Shown here in pieces: positions 1 through 10,442 of a DNA stretch of 64,000 nt. The notes under the pieces were generated by a model. That model did no database searches. It saw only the letters and a list, made by a program, of their open reading frames with translations, and was not told where the DNA came from. Where the stretch lies: positions 62,001-126,000 of the forward strand of contig CAXTIU010000011.1 of assembly GCA_964244495.1 (NCBI GenBank), read 5' to 3'. Each line of letters starts with the position of its first letter. Position 1 is the stretch's first letter. Both the position numbers and the translations under genes were made by a program. The stretch is from RH-AL1 sp964244495. Lineage in GTDB: Bacteria; Pseudomonadota; Alphaproteobacteria; Rhizobiales; Beijerinckiaceae.

Positions 1-723
1 GCCGACCAGGAGCAGGCTGAAGCGTGAGATCACCAGCACGATCGCCGCGCCGTAGATGCCGAGGTGCAATCCGAAGATCAGCACGGGGTCGAGGCAGGCG
101 GTGACGACCGCGCCGCCGAGCGTCGTGTACATGGCGCGCTTGGCATCGCCGATGCCGCGCAGCACGGCGGAGAACGCCATGCCGACGCCGAGGAAGACGG
201 TCGCCGGCAGCGTCATCCGCAGGTAGAGCGAGCCGACCGACAGGGCCTCGCCCCGCGCGCCGAACAGGGCGAGGATCTCGTGCGCGAAGGGCAGCGCCAG
301 CAGGCTGAGGCCGCCCGACACCACCGCCATGTGGACGGTGCCGGAGGCGGCGAGGCGCCGGGCGAGGGGCCGGTCGCCGGCGCCGAGCGCCCGCGAGACC
401 AGGGCGCCGATCGCGATCGAGAGGCCGATGTTGACCGACACCAGCAGGAAACTCACCTGCGAGGCGTAGCCGACCGCCGCCGTCAGGTTGATGTCGCCGA
501 GCCGCGAGATGTAGAGGAGTGACAGGAAGTCGACGAAGAAGACGGCGATGAGCCCGACCGAGCCGGCGGCGGTCATGACGAGCACGTGGCGCATCGTCGA
601 CCCGGTCGTGAACAGGCCGGCCTGCCCGGGGCTCGACCGTCCCGCGGCCGGCGCCGTGGTGGCGGGGATCGGGCCTCCCGCGACCTGATCCTTATCGACC
701 AGGCCTTTGGCGATCATGTTCAT
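1..723 (-). CDS. MATE-family efflux transporter (C-terminal part beyond the window)
   Basis: Reading from the ATG at 723 gives 241 codons that run off the left edge. After a cytoplasmic N-terminus of about 45 residues come hydrophobic segments typical of MatE domains, with short charged loops such as SRALGAGDRPLARRLA and SAVLRGIGDAKRAMYTT. The second resembles the conserved 'LRGxGD' loop of NorM/DinF-type proteins. MATE proteins normally have 12 membrane helices and about 450-480 residues, so roughly half is visible. The family exports cationic drugs or metabolites in exchange for Na+ or H+ at the inner membrane. The substrate cannot be told. The gene is transcribed away from the cation exporter at 846. 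Confidence 0.88.
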   Translation of the reverse strand, partial: MNMIAKGLVDKDQVAGGPIPATTAPAAGRSSPGQAGLFTTGSTMRHVLVMTAAGSVGLIAVFFVDFLSLLYISRLGDINLTAAVGYASQVSFLLVSVNIGLSIAIGALVSRALGAGDRPLARRLAASGTVHMAVVSGGLSLLALPFAHEILALFGARGEALSVGSLYLRMTLPATVFLGVGMAFSAVLRGIGDAKRAMYTTLGGAVVTACLDPVLIFGLHLGIYGAAIVLVISRFSLLLVG

Positions 724-845
724 CGAGCACTCTTTTTCACCACGCGGCGCTCCCGTCGCGGGCTTCGGCCCTTGCCGGGGGGATCGGGCGCGTTCTAGCC
801 TAGATCGCGTCCGTCGAACACCGACGCGAGGGAAGGGACGGCCGC

Positions 846-1883
846 TTGGGGATCGAAGACCGCATCCGTGACCACCCCCCGCATGGTCACGCCCCGGGCG
901 ACGCGGGGCACGACCACACCGGACACGCGCACACCGGACACGCGCACACCGGACACGCCCACGCCGGGCACGCGCACGGCGCGCTGGGGCACGTCCACGC
1001 GTCCTCGTTCGGGACGGCGTTCGCCGTGGCGATCGGCCTCAACGCGCTGATCGTCGTCGCGGAGGCTGTGGCCGGCCTCGCCGGCCATTCCGTCGCCCTG
1101 CTGGCGGATGCCGGGCACAACCTGTCCGACGTGCTCGCGCTCTGCGCCGCCTTCGCCGCCAGCCGGCTCGGCCGGCGCGCGCCCTCCGCCCGCTTCACCT
1201 ACGGGCTCGGCGGCACCTCCATCCTCGCCGCCCTGTTCAACGCGGTGGCGCTGCTGGTCGTGACCGGCGCGCTCGGCTTGGCGGCGATCCAGCGCCTGCT
1301 CGCGCCGCAGCCGGTCGCGGCGACCCTGGTGATGGCGGTGGCGGGTGCCGCCATCGTCGGCAACGGCGTGTCCGCCCTGCTGCTGGCGCGCGGCCAAACG
1401 GGCCACGGCGGCGACCTCAACGTGCGCGCCGCCGTGGCCCACCTCGCCGCCGACGCCGCCACGGCGCTCGGCGTGGTCATCGGCGCCCTGCTGATCGCGC
1501 TGACCGGTTGGGCGTGGATCGACCCCGTCCTCACCCTCGCCATCGCCGCGATCATCGTGCTCGGCACCTGGCGCCTCCTGCGCGAGGCCTTGGCGCTGTC
1601 GCTCGCCGGCGTGCCGGAGGCGATCGAACCCGCGGCCGTGCGCGCCACGCTGGCGGCGATGCCGGGCGTGGCGCGGCTGCACGACCTCCACATCTGGCCG
1701 GTCAGCACCAGCGAGACGGCGATGACCGCCCACCTCGTGATGCCGGGCGGCCACCCCGGCGACGCCTTCCTGATGAGCGCCTGCCGCACGCTGCGGGAGA
1801 GGCACGACATCGGCCACGCGACGCTGCAGGTGGAAACGAGCCTCGACACCGTCTGCGCCCTGGCACCCGAGACGGTGATCTAG
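846..1883 (+). CDS. Cation diffusion facilitator family zinc/cobalt exporter with His-rich N-terminus
   Basis: The protein has 345 residues in the ZitB/CzcD style of CDF exporters, which push Zn2+ or similar divalent metals out of the cytoplasm by proton antiport. Residues 13-50 are a histidine-rich stretch of HTGHA repeats that probably binds metal. The intramembrane metal site is visible as HxxxD in helix 2 (H91, D95) and HxxxD in helix 5 (H199, D203). The cytoplasmic C-terminal domain carries HDLHIWPVS, conserved in the family. The start is TTG at 846, chosen because a GAGGGAAGGG Shine-Dalgarno lies 8 bases upstream and no in-frame ATG precedes the His stretch. The TAG stop overlaps the stop of the convergent gene. 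No metal-responsive regulator is adjacent. Confidence 0.9.
   Translation: MGIEDRIRDHPPHGHAPGDAGHDHTGHAHTGHAHTGHAHAGHAHGALGHVHASSFGTAFAVAIGLNALIVVAEAVAGLAGHSVALLADAGHNLSDVLALCAAFAASRLGRRAPSARFTYGLGGTSILAALFNAVALLVVTGALGLAAIQRLLAPQPVAATLVMAVAGAAIVGNGVSALLLARGQTGHGGDLNVRAAVAHLAADAATALGVVIGALLIALTGWAWIDPVLTLAIAAIIVLGTWRLLREALALSLAGVPEAIEPAAVRATLAAMPGVARLHDLHIWPVSTSETAMTAHLVMPGGHPGDAFLMSACRTLRERHDIGHATLQVETSLDTVCALAPETVI
915..974 (+). repeat. Four 15-bp tandem repeats encoding HTGHA units
   Basis: Copies at 915-929, 930-944, 945-959 and 960-974 follow the unit CACACCGGACACGCG. The first two are identical and the later ones diverge by a few bases. Because the period is a multiple of three, gain or loss of units changes only the number of histidines in the N-terminal tail of the cation exporter and keeps the frame. 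Confidence 0.9.
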
Positions 1884-2752
1884 AATCCGGCCGTCGGCGG
1901 CAGCATGAACGGGCGCCGCATCGCCGGTGGCAGCGGGCCGCGCCGCATCAGCCCGGTGTCGTCCGGCACCGGCGCGCCGTCCCAGCCGAGCCGATCGGGC
2001 GGGAACAGGGTTTTCAGCCACCGGCGGCGGGGCAGGGCGCCGAGGATCGCCGGCAGCGGCGGGATGGTCGCGGCGACGACGTCGACCAGCGTCAGCGCCT
2101 CCTCGTCCTCCTCGTAGACCACGAGCGCGTCCTGCGCGGGGAGGTGGGCGACCGCGAGGTCCTCGCCGCCGAGCGCCGTTAGGAACAGCGACGTCGCCCC
2201 CACCATCGCGCAGCGCTCCGACACCGGCGCGCGGGTGGCGAGGAGGCGGTTCACCAGCGCGAGGTCGCCGTCTCGGTCGAGCGGGCGGGCCGGCGTCGTG
2301 GCGACCGCCACCGCCGGCATCGCGCCGACGAAGGCGTGCTGCGCCAGCGAGGCGAAGCCGAAGCGCGCGTAGAGGGCCGGCTCGCCGGTGTAGAGCAGGG
2401 TGGGGCCGGGCGTCGTCTCGCACCAGGCCAGCGCTTGGAGCGTGAGGGCGCGGAACAGCCCCCGGCCGCGCCAGGCCGGTCGCACCGCCACCGAGCGGAG
2501 GCCGGTCGCCGCCGCCGGCGCGCCGTCGCAGCATAGGCGCAACACCGCCGCCTCGACGCTGGCCACGCAGGCGCCGTCGTCGGTGAAGGCGGCGAAGGGC
2601 ATCCAGGCGAGGTCGACGCCGGCCATCGCGTCGCGGGCGCGCGCGTCGATGGCGAAGACGTCGAGCAGCAGGGCGCCGTGGGCGGCGGAGGCGGCGGGAT
2701 CGGCGAAGAAGTCCTGCCTCATCGTCAGGTGCGACGCGTCATGGGCGTTCAT
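1880..2752 (-). CDS. GNAT-family N-acetyltransferase
   Basis: This 290-residue protein contains a GNAT fold in its first half. The acetyl-CoA pyrophosphate loop is RSVAVRPAWRGRGLF at residues 86-100, and the later YARFGF at 128-133 is the usual aromatic segment after it. The C-terminal 150 residues are an extension without a motif that I recognise. The acceptor substrate is unknown. The start at 2752 is the first ATG; an alternative Met lies at residue 11 (2722), and neither has a strong Shine-Dalgarno. The gene converges on the cation exporter, the stop codons overlap in CTAG at 1880-1883, and it diverges from dapD. Confidence 0.75.
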   Translation of the reverse strand: MNAHDASHLTMRQDFFADPAASAAHGALLLDVFAIDARARDAMAGVDLAWMPFAAFTDDGACVASVEAAVLRLCCDGAPAAATGLRSVAVRPAWRGRGLFRALTLQALAWCETTPGPTLLYTGEPALYARFGFASLAQHAFVGAMPAVAVATTPARPLDRDGDLALVNRLLATRAPVSERCAMVGATSLFLTALGGEDLAVAHLPAQDALVVYEEDEEALTLVDVVAATIPPLPAILGALPRRRWLKTLFPPDRLGWDGAPVPDDTGLMRRGPLPPAMRRPFMLPPTAGF

Positions 2753-2952
2753 GGAGTTGCTTCGTGGCGGCTGGAGCTGGGATGGTCAAGTCGTGGGGCG
2801 CCTCGCGTCTCGGCCAAGGCTTGACCATGAAGCGCTAAGATGGGCCGAAAGCCGCAATCCAAATCGACGTACGGTCCGCGTCCATGGCCGTTGACACGCG
2901 CACGCCCCCGCCTCAAACCTCCCGCGCGTTTCCCGAGCCGAGCCCAGCCGCC

Positions 2953-3803
2953 ATGTCCCACGACGCCCTCGCCGCCACCATCGAGGCGGCCTTCGATGAC
3001 CGTGCCGCCGTCCACGCGGGGACGCGGGGCGCGGTGCGCGAGGCCGTCGACGAGGCGCTGGGCCTGCTCGACAGCGGCCGGCTCCGCGTCGCCGAGCGCG
3101 GCCCCGGCGAGGGACCGGGGGCCTGGCGCGTCCATCAGTGGCTGAAGAAGGCGGTGCTGCTGTCGTTCCGGCTCAACGACATGGGCGCGATCCCCGGCGG
3201 CCCCGGCGGGGGGACGTGGTGGGACAAGGTGCCCTCCAAGTTCGACGGCTGGGGGCCGGCCGAGCATGCCGCCTCCGGGTTCCGCTCGGTGCCGAACTGC
3301 GTGGTGCGCCGCTCCGCCTACGTCGCGCCGGGTGTCGTGCTGATGCCCTCCTTCGTCAACCTCGGCGCCTACGTCGATGCCGGCACCATGGTCGACACCT
3401 GGACGACGGTCGGCTCCTGCGCGCAGGTCGGCCGCAACGTCCACCTGTCGGGCGGGGTGGGCATCGGCGGCGTGCTGGAGCCGCTGCAGGCCAACCCCAC
3501 CATCATCGAGGACGACTGCTTCGTCGGCGCCCGCTCGGAGGTCGCCGAAGGCGTGGTGGTCGGGCGCGGCGCGGTGCTGGCGATGGGCACGTTCCTGTCC
3601 GCCTCGACCAAGATCGTCGATCGCGCCACGGGTCAGGTCCACGTCGGCCACGTCCCGCCCTACGCCGTGGTGGTGCCGGGCACGCTGCCCGGTCGCCCGC
3701 TGCCGGACGGCACGCCGGGCCCGTCGCTGTATTGCGCGGTGATCGTCAAGACGGTGGACGCCCGCACCCGCGAGAAGACGGCGATCAACGAGCTCCTGAG
3801 AGA

Positions 3804-3807
<4 letters not shown>
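2953..3807 (+). CDS. dapD: 2,3,4,5-tetrahydropyridine-2,6-dicarboxylate N-succinyltransferase
   Basis: DapD transfers succinyl from succinyl-CoA to tetrahydrodipicolinate in the succinylase branch of lysine and meso-diaminopimelate synthesis, in the cytoplasm. From the Met at 2953 the protein has 284 residues, the usual length, and opens MSHDALAATIEAAFDDR. The frame stays open upstream to an ATG at 2884, which would add 23 proline-rich residues unlike the family, so I prefer 2953. An N-terminal helical domain is followed by a left-handed beta-helix of hexapeptide repeats from about residue 95 to 250, including GVGIGGVLEP and the segment around FVGARSEVAEG. The TAA stop overlaps the stop of cckA on the other strand. 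Confidence 0.95.
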
Positions 3808-6332
<2,525 letters not shown>

Positions 6333-6645
6333 GCGAGGGGGCTCGCTGCCTGTCGCGCGCGATGGTCCGGCGCACCGGCCTTCGCGCAAGTTGTGCGCAC
6401 GACCATGTGGGGAGAGGATGCCATTTGCAACTCCGCGCGGGATGCGCCATCGCTTGGGGATCGTGAAAGAGGAGGCGGAAGACCGGTGAGCCCCCACCCA
6501 TCGCCGCGGCATCTCCGGAAACCGCCGCGCGCGCTCGGGCCGACAGCCTAGCGCGGGGGCGTTAACCATCCATTAACCTTGCGCGCGCGGCGTCGGCGGT
6601 GGCGTGATAGGACTGATCCGGACACTTCGCAAATGACGGGCGGCC
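6333..6645. other. Divergent cckA/fliO intergenic region
   Basis: This stretch of just over 300 bases separates cckA from fliO and contains no gene that I can support. The cckA frame stays open through most of it, but the encoded residues do not resemble CckA proteins. Its one clear signal is the CtrA box at 6562-6577. I see no good -35/-10 pair for either gene, which fits activator-dependent promoters. Confidence 0.6.
6562..6577 (+). promoter_or_regulatory. CtrA-binding site (TTAA-N7-TTAAC)
   Basis: The sequence TTAACCATCCATTAAC is an exact match to the full CtrA consensus TTAA-N7-TTAAC. It lies 78-93 bases before the ATG of fliO (6655) and about 230 bases before the start of cckA on the other strand. 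CtrA is the response regulator at the end of the CckA-ChpT phosphorelay and classically drives flagellar genes, so both neighbours are expected targets. Binding is inferred from the motif and context only. Confidence 0.75.
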
Positions 6646-7761
6646 GTGCCGACGATGGACACCTTGTTGAACAATAAAGCCGTGATGATCGGCTTGGCCG
6701 TGCTTGCGTTCCTGGTCGCGGCGGTTCTGGTCCTGACCATCGTGAGGATGCTGTTCGGCGGTCGCCTGCGCATGCCTGGCGGCCGCGCCCGCCAGGCCCG
6801 GCTGGGGATCGTCGATGCCTTCGACCTCGACCGCCAGCGTCAGCTCATCATCGTGCGCCGGGACAACACCGAGCACCTGATCATGATCGGCGGCCCCAAC
6901 GACATCGTCATCGAGTCGGAGATCGTCAGGGTCGAGGCTCGCGACCCGCGCGACGGACGTCGCGAGAAGGTGGCCGACACCCTGTTCGCCCCCAGCTTCG
7001 GCGAGGCGCGCATCCCGGCGCCGGCGCCCGTCGAGCGCGAGGCCCCGGCGTTCGCGTCCGCGCCCTTCGCGTCGGCGCCGGTTCGGGAGAACCCCGCCCG
7101 GGACGTGCCGGTCAACGAGGCGCCGCCGCCCTTGTCGCCGATGTTGCCGGAACTCGACACGCCGCCGGAGGATGTTCCGCCGCAAGCGGCCGCGGCGCCG
7201 CCCCGCGCGCCGACCTTCCCGCTCCCGCCCCGTCGTCCGCCGGGGCCGGCGCCGGAGCGCCGTCCCGCGCCGCCACCGCTCCGTCTTCCCGAGGGGGTGT
7301 CCCGCACGGACGACATTCCGCCGCCGCCGAACCCGAGCGCCGGGGCGGCCCCCTTGCCGCCCCTCGCGGCCGTGCCGCCGGTCAACCCCGCGGTCCAGGC
7401 GCCTTCCGGCGTGCCGACCCCCGCCGCGCCGAGGCCGGCGCCCCCGTTCCTCAAGCCCCGGCCGCCGATCCGCCCGCTCCTGCGAACGACGCCCCAGCCC
7501 ACGCGGCCCTTGCCCGGCGGTGCGCCGGCCGCTCCGGCGCCGCCCGCCGCCGATCCGCAGGTCGCCGCGCCCGGTGCCCCGCCGTTCGCGCCGCCCGACG
7601 TGGCCCCACCGCAGGCTCCTCCCCAGGCGGTCGCGCCGCCGGCCAAGGCGCCGCCCGCGCCCGCCGTGCTCCCGCCCGCCACGCCGGTCGAGTCCAAGGA
7701 CGCGCTGGAATCGCTCGAAGAGGAGATGGCGAAGCTGCTCGGGCGCGGTCCGGGCGCCTGA
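6646..7761 (+). CDS. fliO: FliO-like flagellar biosynthesis protein with long proline-rich tail
   Basis: FliO helps assemble the FliP ring of the flagellar export gate at the inner membrane. One membrane helix lies at about residues 13-33, followed by the small FliO domain with RLGIVDAFDLDRQRQLIIV and LIMIGGPNDIVIESEIVR up to about residue 105. The next 240 residues are almost entirely proline, alanine and charged residues and look disordered. A short acidic helix, ESLEEEMAKLLGR, ends the protein. Length is 371 residues from the GTG at 6646 or 368 from the ATG at 6655; the ATG is equally possible. No other flagellar gene is nearby. The upstream CtrA box supports a flagellar role. Confidence 0.78.
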   Translation: MPTMDTLLNNKAVMIGLAVLAFLVAAVLVLTIVRMLFGGRLRMPGGRARQARLGIVDAFDLDRQRQLIIVRRDNTEHLIMIGGPNDIVIESEIVRVEARDPRDGRREKVADTLFAPSFGEARIPAPAPVEREAPAFASAPFASAPVRENPARDVPVNEAPPPLSPMLPELDTPPEDVPPQAAAAPPRAPTFPLPPRRPPGPAPERRPAPPPLRLPEGVSRTDDIPPPPNPSAGAAPLPPLAAVPPVNPAVQAPSGVPTPAAPRPAPPFLKPRPPIRPLLRTTPQPTRPLPGGAPAAPAPPAADPQVAAPGAPPFAPPDVAPPQAPPQAVAPPAKAPPAPAVLPPATPVESKDALESLEEEMAKLLGRGPGA

Positions 7762-7814
7762 GACCGACGGGTTCGCGGTGCCATAAGCTGTTCGCGTCGG
7801 GGGCTGGGCTTACC

Positions 7815-8459
7815 TCAGCGCGGGTAGTCCGACTGGTTGCTGGCCTTGGCCTTGGCGAAGGCGGGCTGGTCCCGGCACGCCGCCACGATCCTGTCGACGG
7901 TCGGGATGCCGGGGACGGCGATCTTGAAGCCCTCCGCCCCGACCGCCAGCCCCACGAGGCAGATGTCGGCGATCGTCACGCCGTCGCCGTGGCAGGCGCT
8001 GCTGCCGGTCGCCGGCTCGCGCGAGAGCCTTGCCTCGTAGCCCTGCAGGCCGGCCGTGAACCATTGCGTCTGCCAGGCCTTCCACCGCGCGGCGTCGAAG
8101 CCCGCGTGCTCGGTGAGGTAGGCCTTGATGCGCGGGACGATGAGCGGATGGGTGTCGCTGGCCGCGATGGCGGCCAGCGAGCGCACCCTGGCGCGTCCGA
8201 TCGGGTCGGTCGGGAGGAGTGCCGGCTCGGGATGCGTTTCCTCGATGTATTCGAGGATCGCCAGCGACTGGACCAGCGGCGCGCCGTCCACCATCAGCGC
8301 GGGAACGGCGCCGAGCGGGTTGACGTGGCGGAAGTCCGGCGCGTTCTGCGCGCCGGCGTCGAGGTCGATCGGGATCTCGCGGTAGTCGATCCCTTTGAGG
8401 TTGAGGGCGACGCGCAGGCGGAAGGTCGCCTGCGAGCGCCAGAAGCCGTACATGTCCAT
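7815..8459 (-). CDS. maiA: Glutathione S-transferase, maleylacetoacetate isomerase type
   Basis: This 214-residue protein has the zeta-class GST layout. The thioredoxin-like N-terminal domain opens MDMYGFWRSQATFRLRVALN, corresponding to the family's active-site S-x-R-xR-ALN segment, and contains NPLGAVPAL and the glutathione-contacting QSLAILEYIEE. The helical C-terminal domain contains HPLIVPRIKAYL and GVTIADICLVG. Maleylacetoacetate isomerases use glutathione to isomerise maleylacetoacetate in tyrosine catabolism. No tyrosine-pathway gene is adjacent, so another zeta-GST substrate is possible. The ATG at 8459 has AAGG 8 bases upstream; a second Met is two codons in. It follows dksA on the same strand with a 35-base gap. 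Confidence 0.72.
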   Translation of the reverse strand: MDMYGFWRSQATFRLRVALNLKGIDYREIPIDLDAGAQNAPDFRHVNPLGAVPALMVDGAPLVQSLAILEYIEETHPEPALLPTDPIGRARVRSLAAIAASDTHPLIVPRIKAYLTEHAGFDAARWKAWQTQWFTAGLQGYEARLSREPATGSSACHGDGVTIADICLVGLAVGAEGFKIAVPGIPTVDRIVAACRDQPAFAKAKASNQSDYPR

Positions 8460-8494
8460 GCTTGATCACCTTCGGCCCGAGAACCCGCGCGCGA

Positions 8495-8914
8495 TCAGGC
8501 GTCGCGGTAGACCCGCTCCCGCCGCTCGTGACGTTCCTGCGCCTCCACCGACAGCGTCGCGATCGGCCTGGCATCGAGCCGCTTGAGGGAGATAGGCTCG
8601 CCGGTCTCCTCGCAGAAGCCGTAGGAACCGTCGTCGATCCGGCCCAGCGCCGCCTCGATCTTGGCGATCAGCTTGCGCTGGCGGTCGCGGGCGCGCAGTT
8701 CGATCGCCCGGTCGGTCTCGGAGGAGGCGCGGTCGGCGAAATCGGGATGGTTCTCGTTCTCGCTCTGCAGGGCCGCCAGGGTGTCGCGGCTCTCGCGAAG
8801 CAGGTCCTCGCGCCAGCGGATCAGCTTGCGACGGAAGAAGTCGCGCTGCCGCTCGTTCATGAACGGCTCGTCGTCGGACGGCCGGTAGGTGTCGTCGATG
8901 AGCTGCGCGTCCAC
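8495..8914 (-). CDS. dksA: RNA polymerase-binding transcription factor DksA
   Basis: DksA enters the secondary channel of RNA polymerase and, with ppGpp, adjusts rRNA and amino-acid promoters. The coiled coil runs over about residues 20-90 and contains MNERQRDFFRRKLIRW and an acidic tip around ENENHPDFADRASSETD. The C-terminal finger is YGFCEETGEPISLKRL followed by ARPIATLSVEAQERHERRE. Only the first of the four classical zinc-finger cysteines is kept, as in other alphaproteobacterial DksA proteins. I take GTG at 8914 as the start (139 residues) because the predicted promoter's transcript would begin near 8939 and GGGGAC precedes it; a TTG at 8935 is the longer alternative. Confidence 0.92.
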   Translation of the reverse strand: MDAQLIDDTYRPSDDEPFMNERQRDFFRRKLIRWREDLLRESRDTLAALQSENENHPDFADRASSETDRAIELRARDRQRKLIAKIEAALGRIDDGSYGFCEETGEPISLKRLDARPIATLSVEAQERHERRERVYRDA

Positions 8915-8945
8915 GCCTTGAGTCCCCGCACTCAAAATCGACGCC

Positions 8946-8974
8946 CTTATAGCGAGACGCGCGCCAAGTCACAA
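8946..8974 (-). promoter_or_regulatory. Predicted sigma-70 promoter of dksA
   Basis: On the minus strand, TTGTGA (8969-8974) and TATAAG (8946-8951) are separated by exactly 17 bases. The -10 matches the consensus at five of six positions and the -35 at four. Transcription would begin about 25 bases before the GTG start of dksA. The -35 region and part of the spacer lie inside a perfect inverted repeat. Confidence 0.55.
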
Positions 8975-8984
8975 TTGGCGCGCG
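8958..8984. repeat. 10-bp inverted repeat overlapping the dksA promoter
   Basis: Arms CGCGCGCCAA (8958-8967) and TTGGCGCGCG (8975-8984) pair perfectly around a 7-base centre. The repeat sits 50 bases after the icd stop and over the -35/spacer of the dksA promoter. It could be an operator, or a factor-dependent terminator for icd; there is no T-run after it on the minus strand. Confidence 0.6.
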
Positions 8985-9033
8985 CTGTTTGTCGCGACCC
9001 TGTTGCCGGAACGCGGCAAGGCGGGGAAATCGA

Positions 9034-10269
9034 TTATTGCGCCGCCGCCATCTTGCCCTCGCCCATGGCGGCGCGCAGGTTGGCGTCGACCTTGTCGAGG
9101 AAGCCGCCGGTGGACAGCCAGCGCTGGTCGGGGCCGACCAGCAGGGCGAGGTCCTTGGTCATGAAGCCGGCTTCCACCGTGTCGACGCAGACGCGCTCCA
9201 GCGTCTCGGCGAACGTTCGCAGCGCCGCGTTGTCGTCGAGCTTGGCGCGGTGCAGCAGGCCGCGCGTCCAGGCGAAGATGGACGCGATCGAGTTGGTGGA
9301 CGTTTCCTTGCCGGCCTGGTGCTGGCGGTAGTGCCGGGTCACGGTGCCGTGCGCGGCTTCCGCCTCCACCGTCTGGCCGTCGGGGGTCATCAGGACGGAG
9401 GTCATCAGGCCGAGCGACCCGTAGCCCTGCGCCACCGTGTCGGACTGGACGTCGCCGTCGTAGTTCTTGCAGGCCCACACGTAGCCGCCCGACCACTTCA
9501 TCGCGCAGGCCACCATGTCGTCGATGAGCCGGTGCTCGTAGGTGAGGCCGGCGGCGGCGAACTTCGCCTTGAACTCGTTCTGGTACACCTCCTCGAAGAT
9601 GTCCTTGAACTTGCCGTCGTAGATCTTGAGGATCGTGTTCTTGGTGGAGAGGTAGACGGGGTAGTTGCGGTTCAGGCCGTAGTTCATCGAGGCGCGGGCG
9701 AAGTCGCGGATCGAGTCGTCGAGGTTGTACATCGACATGGCGACGCCGGCGCCCTTGAACTGGAACACCTCCTTGTCGATCACTTGGCCGTCCTCGCCCT
9801 CGAAGCGCAGCGTCAGGCGGCCCTTGCCCGGCACGCGGATCATGGTCGCCCGGTACTGGTCGCCGTAGGCGTGGCGGCCGATGACGATCGGCTGCGTCCA
9901 GCCCGGCACCAGGCGCGGCACGTTGCGGCAGATGATCGGCTCGCGGAAGATGACGCCGCCGATGATGTTGCGGATCGTCCCGTTGGGCGAGCGCCACATC
10001 TCCTTCAGCTTGAATTCCTCGACGCGGGCCTCGTCGGGCGTGATGGTGGCGCATTTCACGCCGACGCCGTGGCGCTTGATGGCCTCGGCCGCCTCCACGG
10101 TCACCTGGTCGTCGGTGGCGTCGCGGTTCTCGACGGACAGGTCGTAATAGTCGAGGTCGATGTCGAGGTAGGGGTGGATCAGCTTCTGGCGGATGTCGTG
10201 CCAGATGATCCGGGTCATCTCGTCGCCGTCGAGTTCCGCGACCGGTTTCGCCACCTTGATCTTGTTCAT
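9034..10269 (-). CDS. icd: NADP-dependent isocitrate dehydrogenase
   Basis: The enzyme converts isocitrate to 2-oxoglutarate and CO2 with NADP+, supplying the substrate of the 2-oxoglutarate dehydrogenase encoded further on in this window. The 411-residue protein belongs to the homodimeric class: it opens MNKIKVAKPVAELDGDEMTR and contains the isocitrate-binding SPNGTIRNI, ICRNVPRLVPGW and the metal-binding aspartates in YDGDVQSDTVAQGYGSLGL. AAHGTVTRHYR begins the NADP-binding segment. A GAGGAGG Shine-Dalgarno precedes the ATG at 10269. It is upstream of dksA on the same strand, and its promoter must lie in the 170-base gap shared with the divergent trmJ. Confidence 0.96.
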   Translation of the reverse strand: MNKIKVAKPVAELDGDEMTRIIWHDIRQKLIHPYLDIDLDYYDLSVENRDATDDQVTVEAAEAIKRHGVGVKCATITPDEARVEEFKLKEMWRSPNGTIRNIIGGVIFREPIICRNVPRLVPGWTQPIVIGRHAYGDQYRATMIRVPGKGRLTLRFEGEDGQVIDKEVFQFKGAGVAMSMYNLDDSIRDFARASMNYGLNRNYPVYLSTKNTILKIYDGKFKDIFEEVYQNEFKAKFAAAGLTYEHRLIDDMVACAMKWSGGYVWACKNYDGDVQSDTVAQGYGSLGLMTSVLMTPDGQTVEAEAAHGTVTRHYRQHQAGKETSTNSIASIFAWTRGLLHRAKLDDNAALRTFAETLERVCVDTVEAGFMTKDLALLVGPDQRWLSTGGFLDKVDANLRAAMGEGKMAAAQ

Positions 10270-10442
10270 CGCCGAGATGCCTCCTCATGCTTCGCGTGGG
10301 GACGGTGCATGGGACACTGCCGCCCGCGCCATGGCCCGTCCGAGGTTTTGGCCTATATCAGGCCCCATGACCTATCAAGGCCGCCCTTGGCACAAGATGG
10401 TGCGACGCTGATCGAGGCCTCGGCCAAGCGGCGGGACCCGCC

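Noticed and set aside
915..974. Short direct repeats resembling a CRISPR array
   Set aside because: The repeats are contiguous, have no spacers, and encode an in-frame histidine-rich tail.
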